Origin: JBHJOF01 sp050330055
Lineage (GTDB): Bacteria; Pseudomonadota; Alphaproteobacteria; Kiloniellales; JAKSDN01
Assembly (NCBI GenBank): GCA_050330055.1
Contig: JBHJOF010000386.1
Coordinates: forward strand, 1-9,659
Direction of reading: 5' to 3'
Length of the DNA stretch: 9,659 bases
Below the pieces are notes generated by a model that made no database searches, had not been told where the DNA came from, and was given only the letters and a program-made list of their open reading frames with translations. Positions 1 through 6,471 of the stretch are shown here, one piece after another. Made by a program: the position numbers and the translations under genes. Position 1 is the stretch's first letter. Each line of letters opens with the position of its first letter.

Positions 1-81
1 AGTGGCCTTGTCATGGGGATCGGCGGTGCTCAGCACAGTTACGGCCGCCTCGGCAAGGCTCCGGGGGGCGGTCGTGGCCAT
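1..81 (-). CDS. N-terminal fragment of a DUF455 (ferritin-like) family protein, cut by the window edge
   Basis: Reading the minus strand from an ATG at 81 gives 27 open codons to the window edge, beginning MATTAPRSLAEAAV and continuing through LSTADPHDK. A short helix followed by an 'L.TADP..K' stretch is what I recall at the start of DUF455 proteins, a ferritin-like (MiaE-related) di-iron-type family often found next to a bcp peroxiredoxin in Alphaproteobacteria. No metal-ligand region is visible, so the family call rests on this short N-terminus and on context. The start lies 17 bp past the stop of the ATP-grasp gene, so it probably belongs to the same transcript. Only a weak purine-rich stretch (GAGA, about 10 nt upstream) could act as ribosome binding site, and coupling to the upstream gene is plausible. 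Function of the family is not firmly established. Confidence 0.6.
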   Translation of the reverse strand, partial: MATTAPRSLAEAAVTVLSTADPHDKAT

Positions 82-98
82 TCTCGATGGTCTCGCCG

Positions 99-1202
99 TC
101 AAGCCGCGTCGGCGCCGAACATGCGCCGGGCGTAGTCCCTGAAGACGCGCATCTGGCGGTGTGCGTTGTGCGGGTCCCAGCTGGCGTTGCCCTCGATCAG
201 CAGCGGGCCCTCCGGAGTCACCGCAATGTCCCAACCGACGGTCAGCAGGGGAAGAAAGTGCCGGGCGGCGCGGCGCGCCAGCTCGCAGCTCTCGCGCCAA
301 TAGGGCAGCTCGAACTCCGCGAAGCGGCGGCCCGTTATGGGATGGATTGCGTGTTCCTTCTGATAGAGGCCGCCTTCGCCCAGGCCCATGACGACTCCAA
401 GCCGGCCGGAGTCGAGCAGGATGTCTGCCATGAGATTGCCGGTTCGTCCCGCTGCGTAGTTGTCGGTGCTGGCGTTGCCGGCAATGATCTTGAAGTTGCC
501 GATCAGCAGCTCCACCTCGCCATCCGCTGAGAACGCCGTCACGATCCGCACGGTCTGCAGATAGTCGGTGTTGCTCAGTATCCGCAGCGCCGGATGGCTG
601 TGAATCCATTGCTGGATCACGAAGCTGTCATAGTGCTCGTCGCGGCGCAGGAGTGCGACCAGGTCGCGTGGCGACAAACGGTGCCCGTTCTGGTCAATCC
701 ACTGTTCGCCGTCCCGGCGCAGCAGCCGAATGCCTCGGCCATAGACACCGGCGCTTGGCTTGATCACGATCTCGTCGCTGTGCAGCGCCTTGAGGAAGCC
801 CGCCCAGACCTCCTCGCAGCGCAGGGCCTCGCCTTGCGCCGTCCAGCCGAGCCGCCGTCCGAACACCGCATAGAGCTCAGGGGCCGGCAGGCCACAGGCC
901 CTGCAGTGGCTATAGAAGACGCTCTTGTCTTCCGTCAGCGCTTCGGCAGCCTCGGGATTGAGGCGCCGTTGCAGCCGCAAGGTCATGGTCTTGCTCATGA
1001 CATCTTCCACGCCTTGCTTCGTCGGCTCGAGATCGAGCAGTCCGCGCAGGAATATCTCGTCAATGGTGAAGAGGTCGTCGCGCCGCAGCTTGATCAGCCG
1101 TCGCACCATCTCCGGATAGGACAGGTCATGGAGCTTCCCCGAGCCGCGCAGGTTCCTGGCGACGTGATAGGCTCTGCCGATCTTGTAGCTCACGTAGCCC
1201 AT
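99..1202 (-). CDS. Sugar-transfer-associated ATP-grasp domain protein (ATPgrasp_ST type)
   Basis: A 367-residue cytoplasmic protein with an ATP-grasp fold; such enzymes use ATP to activate a carboxylate and join it to an amine or other nucleophile. Visible landmarks are a charged helical N-terminus (1-90), DKSVFYSHCRACGLPAP (92-108) as the start of the grasp, IKPSAGVYGRGI (147-158) as the ATP-binding lysine and glycine loop, HPALRIL (203-209) plus TVRIVT (217-222), which are typical of the ATPgrasp_ST family (Pfam PF14397), and a metal-binding end WDIAVTPEGPLLIEGNASWD (324-343, with D325, E337 and N339 as likely Mg ligands). I chose the ATG at 1202 because AGGAG sits 10 nt upstream; the longer reading from 1334 adds a low-complexity Gly/Ala/Arg tail and overlaps the peroxiredoxin gene. 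It lies 68 bp after that gene and 17 bp before the DUF455-like gene, so co-transcription is likely. Relatives are often linked to cell-surface polysaccharide genes, but none are seen here, so the substrate is unknown. Confidence 0.85.
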   Translation of the reverse strand: MGYVSYKIGRAYHVARNLRGSGKLHDLSYPEMVRRLIKLRRDDLFTIDEIFLRGLLDLEPTKQGVEDVMSKTMTLRLQRRLNPEAAEALTEDKSVFYSHCRACGLPAPELYAVFGRRLGWTAQGEALRCEEVWAGFLKALHSDEIVIKPSAGVYGRGIRLLRRDGEQWIDQNGHRLSPRDLVALLRRDEHYDSFVIQQWIHSHPALRILSNTDYLQTVRIVTAFSADGEVELLIGNFKIIAGNASTDNYAAGRTGNLMADILLDSGRLGVVMGLGEGGLYQKEHAIHPITGRRFAEFELPYWRESCELARRAARHFLPLLTVGWDIAVTPEGPLLIEGNASWDPHNAHRQMRVFRDYARRMFGADAA

Positions 1203-1212
1203 GCGAGGGCCG

Positions 1213-1217
1213 CTCCT
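1213..1217 (-). promoter_or_regulatory. Ribosome binding site deciding the ATP-grasp start
   Basis: On the minus strand this reads AGGAG, with 10 nt to the ATG at 1202. It favours that start over the in-frame ATG at 1334, which would place 44 extra low-complexity residues before it and overlap the 3' end of the peroxiredoxin gene. Confidence 0.6.
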
Positions 1218-1270
1218 GCGGCTTGACCGGCCTGCCTTCCGCCCCGGACCGGCGGCACGGGCAAGGGGTG

Positions 1271-1735
1271 CTATAGCGCCCGTGCCGCCTTCAGCACCTC
1301 GTCCACGTGCCCCGGCACCTTGACCTTGCGCCATTCGGCGCGCAGCACGCCCTGCTCGTCGATCAGAAAAGTCGCCCGGTCTATGCCCATGTACTTGCGG
1401 CCGTACATCGACTTCTCGATCCAGGTGCCGTAGGCCTCGCAGACCCTGCCGTCCTCGTCCGAAGCCAGGGGGAAGGGCAGATCGTACTTGGCCTTGAACT
1501 TTTCGTGCTTGGCAACACTATCCTTGGAGATGCCGATGATCTCGGCGCCGATCTTTGAGAAGTCCGGCAGGGCGTCGCGGAAGCCGCAGGCTTCCTTGGT
1601 ACAGCCCGGTGTATCGTCCTTGGGATAGAAGTAGACGATCACCTTCCTGCCCTTGAGGTCCGAGAGCTCGACGGTGCCCCCGCCGTCGCTGGGTAGGGTG
1701 AAATCGGGCGCTTTCTTGCCGACCGTGGCGCTCAT
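1271..1735 (-). CDS. bcp: Thioredoxin-dependent peroxiredoxin, Bcp/PrxQ type
   Basis: A 154-residue peroxiredoxin, close to the usual Bcp length of about 155. It reduces H2O2 and organic hydroperoxides in the cytoplasm and is recycled by thioredoxin. The sequence shows the family start KKAPDFTLPSDGG, the strand KVIVYFYPKDDTPGC, and the active-site motif with peroxidatic Cys45 and a second cysteine at Cys50 (TPGCTKEACGFRD). This spacing of five is the atypical 2-Cys pattern of E. coli Bcp. GISKDSVAKHEKFKAKYDLPF and the C-terminal RATFLIDEQG segment also fit. The ATG at 1735 is preferred because AGGAGG lies 10 nt upstream; an in-frame GTG at 1762 would add nine residues and bury that site inside the gene. 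It is the first gene of the minus-strand run, and its promoter must lie in the spacer shared with the efflux operon. Confidence 0.96.
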   Translation of the reverse strand: MSATVGKKAPDFTLPSDGGGTVELSDLKGRKVIVYFYPKDDTPGCTKEACGFRDALPDFSKIGAEIIGISKDSVAKHEKFKAKYDLPFPLASDEDGRVCEAYGTWIEKSMYGRKYMGIDRATFLIDEQGVLRAEWRKVKVPGHVDEVLKAARAL

Positions 1736-1960
1736 GCTTGCGGTGCCTCCTCGTGATGTCACAATTGTTACGATATCTTGATGGAGTCGTGGTGCCGGGC
1801 CCGGCGCCTGCTGGTCAATGGTTTAGCCCGCCGGGCAAGCGCTGGCCAGTGGCGAAGCGGCGGGGATGCAACTATCTCTGGCCTCGTATTATTTGTAGTA
1901 TTCGGCCTCACGAAACCAGCGGCCCGGGAGGCCGTGGTTAGGAGTATAGGCCCGATTTTT
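1736..1960. promoter_or_regulatory. Divergent intergenic region between bcp and the efflux operon
   Basis: These 225 bp must hold the bcp promoter and probably that of the efflux pair. Two parts are AT-richer than the surroundings: 1759-1780, which contains an imperfect 14-bp palindrome GTCACAATTGTTAC (1758-1771) with the perfect 8-bp core ACAATTGT, and 1885-1905. The palindrome sits about 23 bp before the bcp start codon, where a repressor or redox regulator could act. I found no convincing -35/-10 pair for either direction. The stretch is also open in the frame of the adaptor gene from an ATG at 1778, but that extension does not resemble the family. Confidence 0.4.
1746..1752 (-). promoter_or_regulatory. 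Strong Shine-Dalgarno of bcp
   Basis: The minus strand reads GAGGAGG here, 10 nt before the ATG at 1735. It fixes that start in preference to the GTG at 1762. Confidence 0.75.
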
Positions 1961-3058
1961 ATGAGGTTACCTGGCGTTTTGCTGGCCCGCGCGCTGCTCT
2001 GTCTGGCACTGCTGCCTGGCTCAGTCCAGACCGCCACCGCCCAGACCGGCGGCGAGGGCGAACTGCAGCCGGTCGTGGTCGCCGCGGCCCGCATGGTGGA
2101 CTTCGTCGACCGGGTCGAAGCGCTCGGCACCACGCGGTCCAACGAGACCGTCCGGGTCACCGCCAACGTCACCGAGAAGCTCACGGCCATCCACTTCGAC
2201 GACGGCCAGCAGGTCGAGGCCGGCGCGATCCTGGCCACCCTGGACAAGGCGGAGGAGGAAGCCGAGCTCCAGGCGGCGCAGGCGATCCTGGCGGAGCGGA
2301 GGTTCGCCTTCGAGCGTGCGCAGCAGCTCGAGAGCCGGCAGTTCGCCTCGGTCGCCATTCTGGACGAGCGCCGTGCCGCGGTGCACGAGTCCGAGGCGAC
2401 GATCAGCGCGATCAGGGCGCGCATCGAGGATCGCATCATCCGGGCCCCCTTCTCCGGCGTGGTCGGCCTGCGCAACATCAGCGTGGGCGCCCTGGTCGAG
2501 CCGGGCGTCCTCATCACAACGCTCGACGATCTGAGCGTCATGAAGGTCGATTTCACGGTGCCGGCGACCTATCTGGCAACGCTCAGGCCGGGCCTGCCGA
2601 TCGTCGCCCAGACTAATGCCTTCGGCAGCCGACCCTTTGAGGGCGAGATCAAGAGCATCGATACCCATGTCGATCCGGTGACCCGCGCCGTGGTGGTGCG
2701 GGCCGTAGTGCCGAATCCCGACGGCTTGCTCAGGCCCGGCCTGCTGATGAGCGTCGAGCTGCTGAAGAGCCCGCGACGCTCGATTGCGATTCCGGAGGAG
2801 GCGCTGATTCCCCAGGGGGCGCGGGCCTACGTCTACATCGTCGAAGAGGCGAACGACAACACGGTGGTGCAGCGCGAGGTGATGGTCGGCACCCGCCGCC
2901 CTGGCGAGGTGGAAATCCTCGAAGGCCTGAGCGAGGGCGAGAAGATCATCACGCAAGGCACAATGCTGGTCCGTCCGGGACAACGCGTTAGGATCCGTGC
3001 CGAGCAGCAGGAGGTTCATCCTCCGCAATCGTCAGTTCCATCGGTCGGTGAGGGCTAG
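1961..3058 (+). CDS. Periplasmic adaptor subunit of an RND efflux pump (HlyD/MexH-like)
   Basis: A 365-residue membrane fusion protein linking the inner-membrane RND pump to an outer-membrane channel. It begins with a Sec-type signal sequence (hydrophobic about 6-20, possible cleavage after ATAQ near 28) with no clear lipobox, so it is probably not a lipoprotein. In order: first lipoyl half (about 66-96, IHFDDGQQVEAGAILATLD), a short alpha-helical hairpin rich in Glu, Ala and Arg (about 97-155), second lipoyl half (RAPFSGVVGLRNISVGALVEPG, 161-182), beta-barrel (about 192-270, with VDPVTRAVVVRAVV) and membrane-proximal domain (about 275-345). The ATG at 1961 is chosen because a signal peptide follows directly; GGAG/AGG elements lie 10-17 nt upstream, which is only moderate. 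An ATG at 1778 would add 61 residues unlike the family. Its stop is 2 bp before the pump gene, so the two are co-translated. The substrate cannot be read from the sequence. Confidence 0.93.
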   Translation: MRLPGVLLARALLCLALLPGSVQTATAQTGGEGELQPVVVAAARMVDFVDRVEALGTTRSNETVRVTANVTEKLTAIHFDDGQQVEAGAILATLDKAEEEAELQAAQAILAERRFAFERAQQLESRQFASVAILDERRAAVHESEATISAIRARIEDRIIRAPFSGVVGLRNISVGALVEPGVLITTLDDLSVMKVDFTVPATYLATLRPGLPIVAQTNAFGSRPFEGEIKSIDTHVDPVTRAVVVRAVVPNPDGLLRPGLLMSVELLKSPRRSIAIPEEALIPQGARAYVYIVEEANDNTVVQREVMVGTRRPGEVEILEGLSEGEKIITQGTMLVRPGQRVRIRAEQQEVHPPQSSVPSVGEG

Positions 3059-3060
3059 GA

Positions 3061-6000
3061 ATGGTCCTTTCCGATCTCTCGGTCACGCGGCCGGTCTTTG
3101 CCTCGGTCATCAGCCTGCTGCTGCTGGCCTTCGGCTTGGTTGCCTTCGATCGGCTGCCGCTGCGCGAGTATCCCGATATCGACCCGCCGGTGGTATCCAT
3201 CACCACGGACTACCCGGGAGCATCCGCCAGCGTGGTCGAGACCCGGATCTCCGAGGTCATCGAGGACCGCATCGCCGGTGTCGAAGATATCCGCTTCATC
3301 GAGTCGATCAACGAGGACGGCCGCTCTCGGATCAACATCACCTTCAACGTCGACCGCGACATCGAGGCGGCGGCCAACGATATCCGCGACCGTGTCTCCC
3401 GCGTAGTGGATGAACTGCCGGGCGAGGCAGACCCACCTGATATCCGCAAGATTGACTCCAACGAAGACGTCATCATGTGGCTCAACCTGACGAGCGACCG
3501 CATGAGCGTGCTGGAGCTGACCGACTATGCTGAACGTTACCTGCTCGATCGCTTCTCGGTGCTGAGCGGCGTGGCGCGGGCGCGCCTCGGCGGCGGCCTC
3601 AGCTACGCAATGCGCATATGGCTGGACCGTAAGGCACTGGCCGCGCGCGGGCTCACGGTCAACGACGTGGAGAACGCGCTGCGCGCCGAGAACGTTGAGC
3701 TTCCCGCTGGCAGCATCGAATCGCGCGAGCGGCAGTTCACAGTCCGGGTGCAACGCAACTTTGGCACGCCCGAGGACTTCCGCGCGCTCGTGCTGGCCCA
3801 GGGCAGCGACGGCTACCTCGTGCGTCTGGGCGAAGTCGCCCGGGTGGAGAGGGGCGCCGTCGAAGACCGCACCTTTTTTCGCGGCAACGGCGTTCCCATG
3901 GTCGGCATCGGCATCATCAAGCAATCCAAGGCCAACACGCTGGCGGTGGCGCGCGCGGCGCGAGAGGAGGCCGAGCGCCTGAACCCGATCCTGCCCGAGG
4001 GCATGTCGATCAAACAGAGCTTCGACAGCAGCGTCTTCATCGAGGGCGCCATCAACGAGGTCTACAAGACCATCGGCATCGCCACCGCCTGCGTGATTCT
4101 GGTGATCTTTCTCTTCCTCGGCAGCATTCGCGCCATGCTGGTGCCGGCAGTGACCGTGCCGGTGTCGCTCGTCGCCACCTGCATCGTACTCTACTCGCTC
4201 GGATTCTCGATCAATCTTCTGACGCTGCTCGCCCTGGTTCTGGCCATCGGCCTGGTGGTCGACGACACGATTGTCGTGGTGGAGAACATCCATCGCCGTA
4301 TGGAAGAAGGCGAAACGCCGTTGGTGGCCGCCTTTCGGGGTACGCGCCAAGTTGGCTTCGCGGTCATCGCTACCACTATGGTGCTGATCGCGATCTTCGT
4401 GCCGCTCGTGCTTCTGCAAGGCGACGTCGGGCGTCTCTTCTCCGAGTTTGCGCTGGCCATCGCCGCGGCGGTGGCCTTCTCCAGCCTGATCGCGCTCAGT
4501 CTGTCGCCTATGCTGGCCTCTAAGGTGCTGAAGCCACGCCGCAATGCGCGGCCAGCTGAAGCGGCCGCCGGCGGCGTCGGGTTTGCCCGACGCCGCTACG
4601 GCCACGCGCTGGCCTTTCTGCTGCGCCGGCCTGCGATTGTTGGCGTTCTTTTCCTGGTGGTGCTGGGTGGCGCCGTCTGGCTGTTCAGGGTCTTGCCGCA
4701 GGAGTATTCGCCCCAGGAGGACCGCGGCGTCTTCTTTCTTCTGGTCACTGGGCCGGAAGGCGCATCCTATAGCTATATGAAAACGCAGATGGACGAGATC
4801 GAGCGCCGCATGACGCCGCTGGTCGAGAGCGGCGAGGTCTCGCGCCTGCTGGTCCGCGCGCCACGAGGCTTCGGCGTGATCGAAAACTTCAACAGCGGCA
4901 TCCTTATCTTCGTCCTGTCCGACTGGGGTGAGCGTCGATCCGCCTGGGCGATCATGGCGGATGTCGAGGCCCGTATCGCCGATCTGCCCGGCATCAAGGC
5001 TGCCGCGGTGATGCGCCGCGGCTTCGGGCCTCGGACCGCCAAGCCGGTGCAGTTCGTGATCGGTGGCGGCACCTACGAGGAGCTGGCCGCCTGGCGTGAC
5101 CGGCTGCTCGAAGCGATCGAGGAGAACAATCCGGGGTTGACCGCGATCGACTACGACTACAAGGAGACCAAGCCGCAACTACGCGTTGTCATCGATCGCG
5201 ATCGGGCGGGCGATCTCGGCGTGACCATCGGCAACATCGGCCGTACCCTCGAGACCATCCTTGGCTCGCGGCGCGTCACGACCTACGTCGACTCCGGCGA
5301 GGAGTACGACGTCATTCTTCAGGGCGAGCGGGACAGTCAACGAACGCCCAGCAACATCGAGAACATCTACGTCCGCTCGGATCGCAGTGGACAGCTGATA
5401 CCTCTCGCCAGTCTGGTCAAACTGGAGGAGTTCGCGGACTCGCAGCAGCTCAACCGGTACAACCGGGTTCGCGCCATAACCATCGAGGCCAATCTCGCGA
5501 ACGGCTACACGCTTGGCGAGGCACTCGCCTATCTGGAAGGACTGGCGCGCGAGCACCTGCCTGAGGCTGTCGTCATCGACTACAAGGGCGAATCCCTGGA
5601 CTTCAAGTCGGCTAGCGGGTCGCTGATGTTCGTGTTCCTGCTCGGCGTCGTCGTCGTTTTCCTCGTGCTCGCGGCGCAGTTCGAGAGCTATGTCCACCCC
5701 CTCGTCATCATGCTGACGGTACCGCTCGCCATGGCAGGCGCGCTTCTCGGTCTCTACGTCACGGACGGCACGCTAAACCTCTACACCCAGATCGGGCTCA
5801 TCATGCTGGTGGGACTGGCCGCCAAGAACGGGATTCTGATCGTCGAGTTCACCAATCAATTGCGCGATGCCGGTATGGCCTTTCGCGATGCCCTCGTAGA
5901 GGCTTGTATCACGCGCCTGCGCCCCATCGTCATGACCGGCATCACCACCGCGGCCGGCGCCGTGCCGCTGATTCTGGCCACGGGTGCGGGCGCGGAATCG

Positions 6001-6213
6001 CGCATCGTGATCGGCATCGTCGTCTTCTCTGGCGTGATCGCGGCAACCTTCTTCACGCTCTTCGTCGTGCCGGTCGCCTACGCCGTGGTGGCGCGTGGCA
6101 CCGGCTCGCCCGGCGACGTGAGACGCCGGTTGGAAAGCGAGATGGCGGATGGCGAGGTCCCGCCGCTGCTCACGCCCGAGGCCGAAGCGATCGACCGGAA
6201 GGCAGCGGAATAG
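3061..6213 (+). CDS. RND-family efflux pump inner-membrane transporter (AcrB/HAE-1 type)
   Basis: A 1050-residue proton-driven antiporter, full length for the AcrB/MexB/MexI class, which exports drugs, dyes, detergents or other amphiphiles from the periplasm and inner membrane. TM1 is at about 11-33 after the short cytoplasmic start. The first large periplasmic loop follows, then a TM cluster from about 333 to 530, a second periplasmic loop (about 560-850) and the final TM cluster (about 855-1020). The proton relay is complete: D401 and D402 in TM4 (LAIGLVVDDTIVVVENIHRR), K922 in TM10 (LVGLAAKNGILIVEF), and R952 and T959 in TM11 (RLRPIVMTG), matching AcrB D407/D408, K940, R971 and T978. The start at 3061 follows the adaptor stop by 2 bp, with GAGGG overlapping the end of the adaptor gene, which indicates translational coupling. 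No TolC-type gene follows. The substrate is undetermined. Confidence 0.95.
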   Translation: MVLSDLSVTRPVFASVISLLLLAFGLVAFDRLPLREYPDIDPPVVSITTDYPGASASVVETRISEVIEDRIAGVEDIRFIESINEDGRSRINITFNVDRDIEAAANDIRDRVSRVVDELPGEADPPDIRKIDSNEDVIMWLNLTSDRMSVLELTDYAERYLLDRFSVLSGVARARLGGGLSYAMRIWLDRKALAARGLTVNDVENALRAENVELPAGSIESRERQFTVRVQRNFGTPEDFRALVLAQGSDGYLVRLGEVARVERGAVEDRTFFRGNGVPMVGIGIIKQSKANTLAVARAAREEAERLNPILPEGMSIKQSFDSSVFIEGAINEVYKTIGIATACVILVIFLFLGSIRAMLVPAVTVPVSLVATCIVLYSLGFSINLLTLLALVLAIGLVVDDTIVVVENIHRRMEEGETPLVAAFRGTRQVGFAVIATTMVLIAIFVPLVLLQGDVGRLFSEFALAIAAAVAFSSLIALSLSPMLASKVLKPRRNARPAEAAAGGVGFARRRYGHALAFLLRRPAIVGVLFLVVLGGAVWLFRVLPQEYSPQEDRGVFFLLVTGPEGASYSYMKTQMDEIERRMTPLVESGEVSRLLVRAPRGFGVIENFNSGILIFVLSDWGERRSAWAIMADVEARIADLPGIKAAAVMRRGFGPRTAKPVQFVIGGGTYEELAAWRDRLLEAIEENNPGLTAIDYDYKETKPQLRVVIDRDRAGDLGVTIGNIGRTLETILGSRRVTTYVDSGEEYDVILQGERDSQRTPSNIENIYVRSDRSGQLIPLASLVKLEEFADSQQLNRYNRVRAITIEANLANGYTLGEALAYLEGLAREHLPEAVVIDYKGESLDFKSASGSLMFVFLLGVVVVFLVLAAQFESYVHPLVIMLTVPLAMAGALLGLYVTDGTLNLYTQIGLIMLVGLAAKNGILIVEFTNQLRDAGMAFRDALVEACITRLRPIVMTGITTAAGAVPLILATGAGAESRIVIGIVVFSGVIAATFFTLFVVPVAYAVVARGTGSPGDVRRRLESEMADGEVPPLLTPEAEAIDRKAAE

Positions 6214-6260
6214 CGCCGTCGCGGGCCGCGAGGCAAGCCCGGCAGCTTCCACTTCGCTCT

Positions 6261-6288
6261 CCCCCAAACTCTGCCCCCCAAACTCTGC
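6261..6288. repeat. Perfect tandem duplication, 2 x 14 bp
   Basis: The unit CCCCCAAACTCTGC occurs twice without a gap (6261-6274 and 6275-6288). It lies about 50 bp past the pump stop codon and 18 bp before the hairpin. Replication slippage is the simplest origin. No coding role is visible. Confidence 0.9.
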
Positions 6289-6305
6289 GTAGTTCGCTGA
6301 GCGTG

Positions 6306-6330
6306 GCCCCAGGGAGGCAATGCCTGGGGC
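6306..6330 (+). terminator. GC-rich hairpin, possible terminator of the efflux operon
   Basis: GCCCCAGG (6306-6313) pairs perfectly with CCTGGGGC (6323-6330) around a 9-nt loop, which itself can fold further through AGGC/GCCT. It sits about 95 bp after the pump stop and before the tup operon, the expected place for a terminator. No T-run follows (the next bases are TCTAGC), so it is not a classic intrinsic terminator; it may stall polymerase, protect the 3' end, or work with Rho. Confidence 0.45.
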
Positions 6331-6433
6331 TCTAGCATGCCAGCAGGCCGTGCTTGGTTGCCAGCGGGCATTGTGCGTGAAATACCGCATATTCCTGCGT
6401 TTGATTCCAAAACAGGCAAGCGTATGGACAGAA

Positions 6434-6445
6434 CGCCACTTGGCG
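6434..6445. promoter_or_regulatory. Inverted repeat upstream of tupB, possible operator
   Basis: CGCCA (6434-6438) and TGGCG (6441-6445) form a perfect inverted repeat with a 2-bp centre, 26 bp before the tupB start. The position suits an operator or a small 5'-UTR stem. In GC-rich DNA a 5-bp arm arises easily by chance, so this is only a candidate. Confidence 0.25.
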
Positions 6446-6461
6446 CTTATTCTTTCCGCTT

Positions 6462-6471
6462 GGAGGAAGGG
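6462..6471 (+). promoter_or_regulatory. Shine-Dalgarno of tupB
   Basis: GGAGGAAGGG directly precedes the ATG at 6472, leaving 5 nt after GGAGG. It is the strongest such site in the region and decides for 6472 over the in-frame ATGs at 6337 and 6424. Confidence 0.7.

Larger units (their letters stand above)
6214..6471. other. Intergenic spacer between the efflux operon and the tup operon
   Basis: These 258 bp contain no convincing gene. They hold the 14-bp tandem duplication (6261-6288), the hairpin at 6306-6330 and an inverted repeat at 6434-6445. The tupB frame is open from an ATG at 6337 and passes another ATG at 6424, but the peptide that would result is not hydrophobic and is unlike TupB. 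The tup promoter should be in about 6331-6460; I see no clean consensus and no stretch I can recognise as a Moco/Tuco-type riboswitch or a ModE box. Confidence 0.5.

Noticed and set aside
594..1226. Plus-strand open frame of 210 codons opposite the ATP-grasp gene
   Set aside because: The minus-strand frame carries clear ATP-grasp motifs; this one is a shadow without a family pattern.
1203..1334. N-terminal extension of the ATP-grasp protein from the ATG at 1334
   Set aside because: The added 44 residues are Gly/Ala/Arg low complexity, overlap the peroxiredoxin gene, and a good AGGAG site points to 1202.
3055..5178. Antisense open frame of 707 codons on the minus strand opposite the RND pump gene
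   Set aside because: It is rich in His, Arg, Asp, Gly and Gln with no recognisable domain, which is the usual mirror of a GC-rich gene. The plus-strand pump is unmistakable and complete over the same bases.
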